Shown piece after piece: positions 15,787 through 23,028 of a stretch of 64,000 nt of DNA. The notes below the pieces were generated by a model. It was not told where the DNA came from. It saw only the letters and a list, made by a program, of their open reading frames with translations, and made no database searches. Within the stretch, counting starts at the first letter, position 1; each line of letters opens with the position of its first letter. Origin of the DNA: Alistipes sp. UBA934 (GTDB taxonomy: Bacteria; Bacteroidota; Bacteroidia; Bacteroidales; Rikenellaceae). The translations under genes and the position numbers were made by a program. The stretch spans positions 32,379-96,378 of the forward strand of contig DBDK01000001.1 in assembly GCA_002293535.1 (NCBI GenBank), read 5' to 3'.

Positions 15787-16776
15787 ATGAGGACTGAAAT
15801 AGCGACTCTGGGCGAATTCGGGCTGATCAAGCGGCTGATGGGCAGTGTTGGGGACGACGCTGCGGTCATTGGCACCGGAAAAAATTTGCTGCTGCTGTCT
15901 ACCGATATGCTGCTTGAGGGAGTGAATTTCGATTTGACCTATTTCCCGATGCAACATCTTGGCTATAAAGTTGTTACCGTTGGAGTAAGTGACATTCTTG
16001 CGATGAACGGCACCGCGGGACAGGTTACCTTGTCGCTGGGAATATCGGCCAAACTGAGTGTCGAGGATCTGGAGGAATTTTACACCGGTGCACGCAAGGC
16101 TTGCGAGGAATTGGGAGTTGAGATCGTAGGCGGTGACACGACTGCTTCGGTCACGGGTTTTGCTGTGTGTATCAGCGTACTGGGCAGCGTGGCGAAAAGC
16201 AAGATCACTCGTCGCTCCGGTGCTCGACAGAATGACCTTATATGTATCACTCGCGACCTCGGTGCTGCCTATCTGGGATTGCATCTGCTGGAACGCGAAA
16301 AACGAGCGCTCGCCGAAGTAGAGAATCCACAGCCTCGATTCTCCGGTTATGAGTATCTTTTGGAACGGCAACTGAGACCGCGCGCCCGCAAAGATGTTAT
16401 CGACGCACTGGCAGCGGAAAATATCGTGCCGACCTCGATGATAGATATTTCCGACGGGCTGGCCAGCGATCTGTTGCAAATCTGCCACGCATCGGGTTGT
16501 GGAGCTCGTATTTACCTCGACCGTCTGCCGATCGCACGTGAGACCTATGCCCTCGCCGAGGAGCTGCATATCGACCCTGTTGTGGCAGCTCTAAACGGTG
16601 GCGACGACCACGAATTGCTGTTCACGGTGCCGCTGGGGATGCAGGAGAAGGTCACTCGATTGGGTGTCGGCATCGAGATCATCGGCCACATCACCGCAGA
16701 AAGCACCGGCGCAGCACTGGTAACTCCCGACGGCGCAGAAGTTGCAATTAAGGCGCAAGGGTTTAATCTCGAATAA
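15787..16776 (+). CDS. thiL: Thiamine-monophosphate kinase
   Basis: 329 residues; phosphorylates thiamine monophosphate to the diphosphate coenzyme. Family marks: GEFGLIKRL, VGDDAAVIG, LLSTDMLLEGVNF, SDILAMNGTAGQ, EIVGGDTTAS and IDISDGLASDL. The frame opens at a TTG (15766) lying inside the promoter; ATG at 15787 is preferred. Overlaps the tsaC-like gene by 14 nt at its 3' end. Confidence 0.96.
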   Translation: MRTEIATLGEFGLIKRLMGSVGDDAAVIGTGKNLLLLSTDMLLEGVNFDLTYFPMQHLGYKVVTVGVSDILAMNGTAGQVTLSLGISAKLSVEDLEEFYTGARKACEELGVEIVGGDTTASVTGFAVCISVLGSVAKSKITRRSGARQNDLICITRDLGAAYLGLHLLEREKRALAEVENPQPRFSGYEYLLERQLRPRARKDVIDALAAENIVPTSMIDISDGLASDLLQICHASGCGARIYLDRLPIARETYALAEELHIDPVVAALNGGDDHELLFTVPLGMQEKVTRLGVGIEIIGHITAESTGAALVTPDGAEVAIKAQGFNLE

Positions 16777-17326
16777 CTTTTACTTGGCCGCCCTCGCCGA
16801 GCTGGATTATTGACGACGGTTTTCGAGTGGGATGGCCCTCGAAGCGGCGATCAACTATGTGATCAACGCCGGAAAGGATTTCAGTCGAGATTTCGCTAAA
16901 GATCAATGGAGTAGGTTCACCTGAAATATTTGCCGAGGTGGAAACCAACGGACGCCCAAATCTCCTCAACAGTGCGTGGCAAAATTCGTGTTTCGGGATT
17001 CGAATACCAATTGTACCGCCATCTGGAATCAATCCCGGAGCAACCCCGCAACCACCCGCAAGAATCAACGTGAGAGGATTTTCCGCCAGTTCGAAAAGCT
17101 GCCACGCCACCTCCGGAACCCTGCGAACATAGCGCCCGACATCATCCAACGACGACACCAAAACGGTCATAGCGTGTTTGTCCACAGAGCGTTTGAGTGC
17201 ATAGATCCTCTGCACGGCCTCCTCGTTTGTGGCATCGCAACCAACGCCCCACACCGTATCAGTGGGATAGAGCACTACCCCACCCCGTCGCAAAACTTCG
17301 ACGGTCTTTGCAATCTCATCTTTCAT
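16763..17326 (-). CDS. tsaC: Threonylcarbamoyl-AMP synthase (YrdC/Sua5 domain)
   Basis: 187 residues; makes threonylcarbamoyl-adenylate for t6A37 of tRNA. YrdC fold: GGVVLYPTDTVWGVGCDA, YALKRSVDKHAMTVLV, GTIGIRIPKHEFC, PLVSTSANISGEPTP and KPSSIIQL. Short form without the Sua5 C-terminal domain. The start at 17326 is chosen because TAATTTTG (17333-17340) is 6 nt upstream and would be disrupted by the 17335 alternative. Confidence 0.94.
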   Translation of the reverse strand: MKDEIAKTVEVLRRGGVVLYPTDTVWGVGCDATNEEAVQRIYALKRSVDKHAMTVLVSSLDDVGRYVRRVPEVAWQLFELAENPLTLILAGGCGVAPGLIPDGGTIGIRIPKHEFCHALLRRFGRPLVSTSANISGEPTPLIFSEISTEILSGVDHIVDRRFEGHPTRKPSSIIQLGEGGQVKVIRD

Positions 17327-17332
17327 AGAGCA

Positions 17333-17359
17333 CAAAATTAGAAATTTTTCGTAATTTTG
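17333..17359. promoter_or_regulatory. Divergent -7 elements of tsaC and yebC
   Basis: TAATTTTG on the minus strand at 17333-17340 (6 nt before tsaC) and the same octamer on the plus strand at 17352-17359 (8 nt before yebC). Both predict transcripts starting at the start codon. Confidence 0.6.
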
Positions 17360-17367
17360 CCGCCATT

Positions 17368-18078
17368 ATGGGAAGAGCATTTGAATATCGGAAAGCCACC
17401 AAGCTGAAACGCTGGGGCAATATGGCAAGGGTATTTACCAAACTGGGCAAGGGTATCGAGATGGCAGTGAAAGAGGGCGGCCCCGATCCCACAGGCAACA
17501 CCCGACTGAGGATGTTGATCCAAACGGCCAAGAGCGAGAATATGCCCAAGGAGAATGTCGAACGTGCTATCAAACGTGCAACGAGCAAAGACACAGCCGA
17601 TTACAAAGAGGTGATCTACGAGGGTTACGGTCCCGGCGGCATCGCGATTCTTGTAGAAACGGCAACCGATAATAACACTCGCACCGTAGCCAACGTTCGT
17701 AACTATTTCAGTAAACTGGGCGGCACGCTGGGCACGAGTGGCAGCGTAGGCTTTATGTTCGACCACAAGTGCACTTTCAAATTCGCAAACACTAAAAACG
17801 CCGACCCCGAAGAACTGGAACTCGAACTCATCGACTTGGGTGTAGATGAGATGGAGGTCGAGCCGGACGGCATCACCATCGAGGCTCCATTCGAGGCTTT
17901 CGGTGCGATTCAGAAATGGCTCGAAGACAATGGTTATGAGATCATTAGCGGCGAATTCCTGCGCCTGCCTGCTGAAACCAAAGAAATCTCTGCAGAACAG
18001 CGCGAGGCTATGGAAAAACTCATAGAAAAACTGGAAGACGATGACGACGTGACCAACGTCTTCCACAATATGGCGTAA
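17368..18078 (+). CDS. yebC: YebC/PmpR-family protein
   Basis: 236 residues. MGRAFEYRKATKLKRWGNMARVFTKLGKGIEMAVKEGG is the family N-terminus (KWxxI-type basic domain), followed by NVERAIKRAT, YEGYGPGGIAILVE, NYFSKLGGTLGTSGSVGFMF and VTNVFHNM at the end. Family members act as transcription regulators or as ribosome-rescue factors at proline-rich stretches. Adjacent to, and convergent with, the HTH gene at 18083. Confidence 0.95.
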   Translation: MGRAFEYRKATKLKRWGNMARVFTKLGKGIEMAVKEGGPDPTGNTRLRMLIQTAKSENMPKENVERAIKRATSKDTADYKEVIYEGYGPGGIAILVETATDNNTRTVANVRNYFSKLGGTLGTSGSVGFMFDHKCTFKFANTKNADPEELELELIDLGVDEMEVEPDGITIEAPFEAFGAIQKWLEDNGYEIISGEFLRLPAETKEISAEQREAMEKLIEKLEDDDDVTNVFHNMA

Positions 18079-18082
18079 GAGC

Positions 18083-18454
18083 CTACCCTTTCTCTATAAT
18101 ATTCAATATGCGATCGCAACGTTCTCCGTCGCGTTCGATCTCGGTAATCAGCCGTGCAATATTTTGCTGGTGATCCGACACTATGTCGGCCAACCGGAAA
18201 ATTACATCGCGTTCATCACCCCCATCCACAGAGTTCACAGTCTCTGTCTTTTTAAACATTTCGCCCTTCCCCAATAAAAGCCAATCGGCTGAAATCTGAG
18301 GATATTTGAAAAGTATTTTATTGAGTTTATCGGCGCCCACACCATCGCCGATGCTCGAATAAGAGCCGTTCGACAAACCACACACTTTTTCGAATGCTCT
18401 GCCAGAAAGTCCTAATTCCTTGATTATCAAATCAAGTCGCTGTTTCAGATTCAT
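18083..18454 (-). CDS. XRE-like helix-turn-helix regulator
   Basis: 123 residues. The N-terminal helix-turn-helix (LDLIIKELGLSGRAFEKVCGLSNGSYSSI) is followed by YPQISADWLLLGKGEM, a pattern common in Bacteroidetes XRE-like and prophage-type regulators. The C-terminal half (FRLADIVSDHQQNIARLITEIERD) looks like a coiled coil. A small dyad TGCAACTTTGCA at 18502-18513 lies just upstream and may be an operator. It sits between yebC and the fimbrial genes; a role in fimbrial control is possible but unproven. Confidence 0.85.
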   Translation of the reverse strand: MNLKQRLDLIIKELGLSGRAFEKVCGLSNGSYSSIGDGVGADKLNKILFKYPQISADWLLLGKGEMFKKTETVNSVDGGDERDVIFRLADIVSDHQQNIARLITEIERDGERCDRILNIIEKG

Positions 18455-18501
18455 ATATGAATAATATTCTTTTCAGAAGTTTTGTTTTGAAGAAAATAAT
18501 A

Positions 18502-18535
18502 TGCAACTTTGCACCGTCAAACAACTCCAAAAATA
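18502..18535 (-). promoter_or_regulatory. Promoter and candidate operator of the HTH gene
   Basis: Minus-strand TATTTTTG at 18528-18535, with the dyad TGCAA-CT-TTGCA at 18502-18513 just downstream of the expected start site, well placed for autorepression. Leader about 70 nt. Confidence 0.4.
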
Positions 18536-18592
18536 GCCGATGGCACATTTTAAAATAAGAGAGGCCGGTCAAAAACTCCAGCTAATCTGTTC

Positions 18593-18636
18593 GACCACAG
18601 CCCCCTTCGTCTCCAAACGCACTTAGGGCTGTGGTC
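18593..18636. other. Long hairpin in the spacer upstream of the HTH gene
   Basis: 11-bp perfect stem GACCACAGCCC / GGGCTGTGGTC with a 22-nt loop; a T-rich run follows on the plus strand. A minus-strand TATCTTTG at 18653-18660 could transcribe it, making it part of a leader or a small RNA. On the plus strand it could act as a weak terminator. The 18455-18686 spacer holds no gene that I can support. Confidence 0.4.
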
Positions 18637-18686
18637 TTTATTTATCTTGTAACAAAGATACGCTTTTTGACTGAATTTTATTGCAA

Positions 18687-19904
18687 ATGAGTAAGTATAA
18701 TAGAAGGGCGGACAAGTTCGGCAGTCTGGCACACAACACTTGGGCGGTTTCTGAAGTTCCGATCAGGTCGAAGAGTCAGGAGGTACGGAATTACCTTTCA
18801 TTACGTCGCCGCGATGGCGCCGTCTGCACACATCCCGGATTGCCCGTAACAGGGAAGAATGTGAGCCTTCCTTTGTCCGTCCTTTTTGCTATTCTCTTTT
18901 TTCTCACAGGTTGCGGAATCCACGACAACGAGGACTGTACTTCCAGCGTGCAATTTAGCTACAGCTACAACGAAGAGAGCTCCACTACGGACAACAAAAT
19001 CTCTTATTGGATTAGCACCATCGACGAATATATTTTCGACGAATCACACCTGTTATCTAATGTGCGCCATATTGACGCAAACGGTTTCCGGAGGCAGCTC
19101 CTGCTGGAACCCGGTAAGTATTCCGTAATCGCAGTTGGCAACGCCGATCAAAGAAGCATTGTCACTGATTCAAGAACAGGCAAATCTCCGCAAATCGGCG
19201 TTACCCACCGTGAAGACCTTCGTCTTTCGCTTTCAGACACCGCCCAAAATGATGACGGTATCGTCGGCCCTTGTGAGGAGTTGTTCTACGGTTATCGCAC
19301 TTTCACCGTTACCGCAACGGAAGTTAGCCGCATCCGTATCGATCTTGTGAACGCCCACTTCCAGTTGCGCTTTAAAGTTCGTTGGCAGAACACGGATATT
19401 CCCAAGATTGGAACATATTACGCCGTTGTCGAGGATGTTCCATCTCAATATGCACTGATGCCTGAGTATGTATTTCCTGCGGGTAAATTCGAGGCCGAGT
19501 CGCACGACCCCGTCAAGCACGATACCCATCCGATCACCAGTAACGAGACGATCCACCACATTCCCGCCGCGGCACAGGCAAATCCGCTTAGCTACGGCAA
19601 CACGACTTATCTTAATGCCGACTACGAGGTTTGGGGGCAGATGGTTCACTATCGTGTGAAGAACGATACTCCGCTAAAAATGAACCTCTACTATTCTTCC
19701 AGCGGCACCCGTGCAGCCACAGACCCTTCCGTACTTCCTCGCGCGATCGACCTTCGGGAGTGCCTCGAATACTTTGAATACAACCTCGATCACGAACTTA
19801 AGCAGGAGTATATGCTCGACATCGAGGTCAATGGTGAACAGATCATCATCAACCCCATAGACGGTCTTAGCATTGCCGACTGGACCGACGGGGGACGACT
19901 ATAA
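18687..19904 (+). CDS. FimB/Mfa2-family fimbrial anchor lipoprotein
   Basis: Minor fimbrial subunit expected to anchor the fimbrial shaft in the outer membrane. Hydrophobic segment LPLSVLFAILFFLTGC with a lipobox, then SSVQFSYSYNEE, TIDEYIFDESHLL, LLEPGKYSVIAVGNAD, IDLVNAHFQLRFKVRW and DIEVNGEQIIINPIDGLSIADW, the two-domain beta-sandwich layout of Mfa2-like proteins. From 18687 the protein has 405 residues, with an unusual 58-residue stretch before the signal segment. A GTG at 18861, with AGGGA upstream, would start directly at the signal. Followed 51 nt later by a fimbrillin gene. Confidence 0.8.
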   Translation: MSKYNRRADKFGSLAHNTWAVSEVPIRSKSQEVRNYLSLRRRDGAVCTHPGLPVTGKNVSLPLSVLFAILFFLTGCGIHDNEDCTSSVQFSYSYNEESSTTDNKISYWISTIDEYIFDESHLLSNVRHIDANGFRRQLLLEPGKYSVIAVGNADQRSIVTDSRTGKSPQIGVTHREDLRLSLSDTAQNDDGIVGPCEELFYGYRTFTVTATEVSRIRIDLVNAHFQLRFKVRWQNTDIPKIGTYYAVVEDVPSQYALMPEYVFPAGKFEAESHDPVKHDTHPITSNETIHHIPAAAQANPLSYGNTTYLNADYEVWGQMVHYRVKNDTPLKMNLYYSSSGTRAATDPSVLPRAIDLRECLEYFEYNLDHELKQEYMLDIEVNGEQIIINPIDGLSIADWTDGGRL

Positions 19905-19955
19905 AAGAATTAACACCAGATAATAAACCATTTAAAAACCAAAAACTCCAAAAAA

Positions 19956-21443
19956 ATGAAAAAACTGTTTAATTTAATTCTGGCCATTGCCCTCGGATTT
20001 GGACTGTGGTCTTGTTCGACCGAGATCGGTGTGAATGTCGATCCGGACAAAACGGGCACGACAGCCCTAAGATTCAAAATTAGCATTCCTAAGGATGCCT
20101 ACGTTACCCGCGGTCTCGCCGGGACTAATGAGTGGACAATCAAAACGCTCGATGTTTACTCTGCAGTGACCGGCGGAAACGTCGCCAGGATGGTGGCGGG
20201 AACAGACTACACGATCGACCCTGCTGTGGGCGGAACGGCAAAAAACTACACCATCACAGTGAACAGTGCTTGGATTAAGGCTTACAACAGTAATAAAGCT
20301 AACGATGGTAAGACTATCCGCTTCTATTTTGTTGGTAACGACACCTCTTCGGGTGGAGCTCACACCGAACTGACGACTAAAACCACCGAGGCCACATTCA
20401 AGAACGCTTTGACGAATGCTCTGACCGAAACGGCAGGCAAGTTGTCCCCTGTGCTTAAGCCCAACGGAACGAACAATCTATTGTTCACCGCCGTTACCGA
20501 TCCCATTGTCGTAACGGGTATTATTCAGCAGAATGCCGCCCTGAAGCGTCGCGCCGCGCGCTTCGACATTCAGAACGACTTCAAGTCGTATTTTGTGGTT
20601 ACAAAGATCGTCGTCGAGAATGCTGCCAACCGTGCCCTGATGTTCACCACAGGAAATCCTGCCTCTGTGACCATCACCAAAAACAAACCTCACGCGGACA
20701 TTGCCGGCTTTGCTGCGAGCGCTTACACCGAAAGTTACTCTTCCGGTACCGGCAACCTTGCTCCGAGCGTGTTCTATCTCTATCCTACCATAATGGGTGC
20801 GAATGCGACCAAGGTCACGATTTACGGTAAGCTGGGTAGTGGTGCAGAGAAGGCTTATCCGGTTTCAATTGCTTCGGCCATAGATATTAAGGCTAACTTC
20901 CGCTACGTCATCGACATCGATCCTTATGAGGATGGTGCTGTCGTGAATGCCATTGGTGAAATCGACGATGCCGGCAAACTCGGTACCGCAAAACCACCTG
21001 TTACACCTGATGGCGTCGTCCCCAGTCCCGGAACAGAATTCACGATCGGCAATACCATTTGGGCGGGTGCAAATGTCGGGGAGGAACCGGGAACATTCGC
21101 CTCCTCCGGTTCAGCTTATGGAGGTCTTTTCCCCGCAGATGACACCGAGTCTATGAGTTATTATTATGATGGGCCTGATGTGTGCCCCCAAGGCTGGAGA
21201 TATCCCTCTGTTATCGAAGCACAAGCTCTTATACCTTACCTTGAGTCAAAGAGTTTTACGCTTCCTAATAATCCCGAAAGCGAAGCTTATTGGACATATT
21301 CGATATGGCCTTATGATGATAATATGTGGTATTGGGCCCTTTACAGTAATGATGATTCACCTTATTTAGCCGAAGTATATTGTTATCAAAATGGTTATAG
21401 CGAATATACCCATTTGTCAGTCCGTTGTGTCCGGGACAAATAA
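19956..21443 (+). CDS. Fimbrillin-like lipoprotein with C-terminal FISUMP domain
   Basis: 495 residues. Lipoprotein signal with lipobox LWSC (Cys20). Arg52 in AYVTRGLAG sits where P. gingivalis FimA-type precursors are cut by an arginine-specific protease to free the donor strand. A two-domain fimbrillin body runs to about residue 330. After a Pro/Thr linker comes a FISUMP domain: IWAGANVGEEPG, GPDVCPQGWRYPSVIEAQ and VRCVRDK at the very end. The last ~280 bases are AT-rich (21301-21420 is 35% G+C; 20101-20220 is 57%), suggesting domain acquisition. Probably a tip or adhesive subunit paired with the anchor gene. Confidence 0.82.
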   Translation: MKKLFNLILAIALGFGLWSCSTEIGVNVDPDKTGTTALRFKISIPKDAYVTRGLAGTNEWTIKTLDVYSAVTGGNVARMVAGTDYTIDPAVGGTAKNYTITVNSAWIKAYNSNKANDGKTIRFYFVGNDTSSGGAHTELTTKTTEATFKNALTNALTETAGKLSPVLKPNGTNNLLFTAVTDPIVVTGIIQQNAALKRRAARFDIQNDFKSYFVVTKIVVENAANRALMFTTGNPASVTITKNKPHADIAGFAASAYTESYSSGTGNLAPSVFYLYPTIMGANATKVTIYGKLGSGAEKAYPVSIASAIDIKANFRYVIDIDPYEDGAVVNAIGEIDDAGKLGTAKPPVTPDGVVPSPGTEFTIGNTIWAGANVGEEPGTFASSGSAYGGLFPADDTESMSYYYDGPDVCPQGWRYPSVIEAQALIPYLESKSFTLPNNPESEAYWTYSIWPYDDNMWYWALYSNDDSPYLAEVYCYQNGYSEYTHLSVRCVRDK

Positions 21444-21459
21444 TTTGAAAAGACCAAAT

Positions 21460-21490
21460 AAAAAGCCCGCTCTTTCGAGCGGGCTTTTTT
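21460..21490. terminator. Bidirectional terminator hairpin
   Basis: Stem GCCCGCTC/GAGCGGGC with a TTTC loop, five A before and six T after. Placed between the fimbrillin stop and the convergent Hc1 gene. Confidence 0.85.
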
Positions 21491-21504
21491 GTGTCTGCAA
21501 CGTC

Positions 21505-21681
21505 TTACTTTTTCGCTGCTTCGACGGATACTTTGCGGAATTCTTTCAGCAGTTTGCTCAGTTCCAGAGCGGCCTTGCGAGCGCGGGTTCCGGCTGCTTT
21601 GTTGCCTTTTTCAAGCTGCAACTTTACGTTTTCCTGAAGGGTTTCGATTTCGGCGTTGATCTTGGGTACCAGGTTTTTCAT
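21505..21681 (-). CDS. Histone H1-like protein, Hc1 family
   Basis: 58 residues: starts MKNLVPKINAEIETLQENV, then GNKAAGTRARKAALELSKLL and ends KVSVEAAKK. This is the short, lysine-rich, nearly all-helical protein (Hc1-like, PF07432 as I recall) found across Bacteroidales, thought to bind DNA in the nucleoid. Located between two A/T-rich spacers. The upstream minus-strand CACCTTTG (21720-21727 region) is a near match to the -7 consensus. Clear coding composition despite the small size. Confidence 0.9.
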   Translation of the reverse strand: MKNLVPKINAEIETLQENVKLQLEKGNKAAGTRARKAALELSKLLKEFRKVSVEAAKK

Positions 21682-21774
21682 AATTGTTAAATTTTTAGAG
21701 TTAAAACTTTATGTTTGGTGCAAAGGTGCTTAAAATTTTTGGATTGTCCAAATAATATACCAAACTTTTTTGTG

Positions 21775-21782
21775 TACCTTTG
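21775..21782 (+). promoter_or_regulatory. -7 promoter element of the feoB-GH9 operon
   Basis: TACCTTTG, 7 nt before the ATG at 21790. Its position shows that the FeoB permease starts here and not further upstream. Confidence 0.6.
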
Positions 21783-21789
21783 TCTGCCT

Positions 21790-23028
21790 ATGAAACTCTC
21801 CAAATTTGATGCCATAGCCACTCACCGCGTGTGGGGATACGTTGTTTTTGTTGTTCTGATGTGGCTGATGTTCCTTCTCACCTTTCGGGTGGGCGCCTAC
21901 CCTATGGCCTGGATCGAGCAGGGGGTCGGTGCGTTGGGCAATTGGGTCGGTGCGCAGATGTCCCACGGGCCGCTCAGAGACCTTGTTGTGGACGGTATTG
22001 TGGGCGGTGTGGGCAGCGTGATCGTTTTTTTGCCCAACATTCTGATCCTGTTTTTGTGCATATCCTTGATGGAGGAATCGGGTTATATGGCTCGCGCGGC
22101 GATGATTATGGATCGGCCTATGCGCGCCATCGGTCTTGGGGGTCGGTCGTTCATTCCACTCATTATGGGTTTCGGGTGTAACGTGCCGGGCATTATGGCG
22201 GCGCAGGGCATATCCAATCGCCAAAGTCGCATTATCACCGTTATGGTCGCTCCGTTTATGTCGTGTAGTGCCCGCCTACCTATATATATACTCCTTGTGG
22301 GGACGTTTTTCCCGACCAACGCAAGTCTTGTGTTGATAACAATTTACCTTGTGGGTATCGTTGTGGCAGCTCTCACGGCGCTTCTTATGCGACGGTTTGT
22401 GTTCCGCACCACCCAGGAGCCTTATGTTGCCGAACTTCGGCCTTATCGCGTTCCGACTGTTCGCGCAACGCTGGCCGATATGTGGAACAACGGTAAACAA
22501 TACCTTAGGAAAATGGGCGGAGTGATCCTCGCTGCTTCAATTTTGGTGTGGGTACTGAGCTACTATCCGCGCCCCACGGAGGGAATGACGGCTGCGCAGC
22601 AACGCGAACACTCCTATCTTGGACGCGTCGGTCAGTTCGTGGAGCCTGTTATGTCACCGTTGGGCATTCCCTGGAAGGGTTCTGTGGCGCTCGTGGCGGG
22701 AATTGGAGCCAAGGAGAGCACAGTTAGTACTCTTGGGGTGCTTTACTCCTCCAGCAGCGATAGCGAGAACCCCGAAGTCGAGTTGGTAAATCTGCCTGCA
22801 AGGCTTTCCGTGCCTGATCCCCAGACCGGTAAACCCGACTGGACACCTCTTGCCGCACTCTCTTTTATGATATTTGCACTTTTGTATTTTCCGTGCCCGG
22901 CCACTCTTGCCGCAATTCGCAAAGAGGCAGGCGGCTGGCGATGGGTGATAATTTCAGTTGCCTACAGCACGTCGGTAGCGTGGGGGGTAGCGTGGTTTGT
23001 TTATAATGTCGGACACTTAATAGTATGA
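21790..23028 (+). CDS. feoB: FeoB membrane domain without GTPase domain
   Basis: 412-residue integral membrane protein matching the permease half of the ferrous iron transporter FeoB: FGCNVPGIMAAQ near residue 128, FMSCSARLPIYILL near 158-170, GIGAKESTVSTLGVLY, and FPCPATLAAIRKEAGG at the end. Normal FeoB begins with a ~270-residue G-domain (P-loop, switch regions); none is present, and the promoter sits 7 nt upstream of the ATG. It could work with a separately encoded G protein, or carry another substrate. The stop overlaps the next gene as ATGA. Confidence 0.85.
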   Translation: MKLSKFDAIATHRVWGYVVFVVLMWLMFLLTFRVGAYPMAWIEQGVGALGNWVGAQMSHGPLRDLVVDGIVGGVGSVIVFLPNILILFLCISLMEESGYMARAAMIMDRPMRAIGLGGRSFIPLIMGFGCNVPGIMAAQGISNRQSRIITVMVAPFMSCSARLPIYILLVGTFFPTNASLVLITIYLVGIVVAALTALLMRRFVFRTTQEPYVAELRPYRVPTVRATLADMWNNGKQYLRKMGGVILAASILVWVLSYYPRPTEGMTAAQQREHSYLGRVGQFVEPVMSPLGIPWKGSVALVAGIGAKESTVSTLGVLYSSSSDSENPEVELVNLPARLSVPDPQTGKPDWTPLAALSFMIFALLYFPCPATLAAIRKEAGGWRWVIISVAYSTSVAWGVAWFVYNVGHLIV

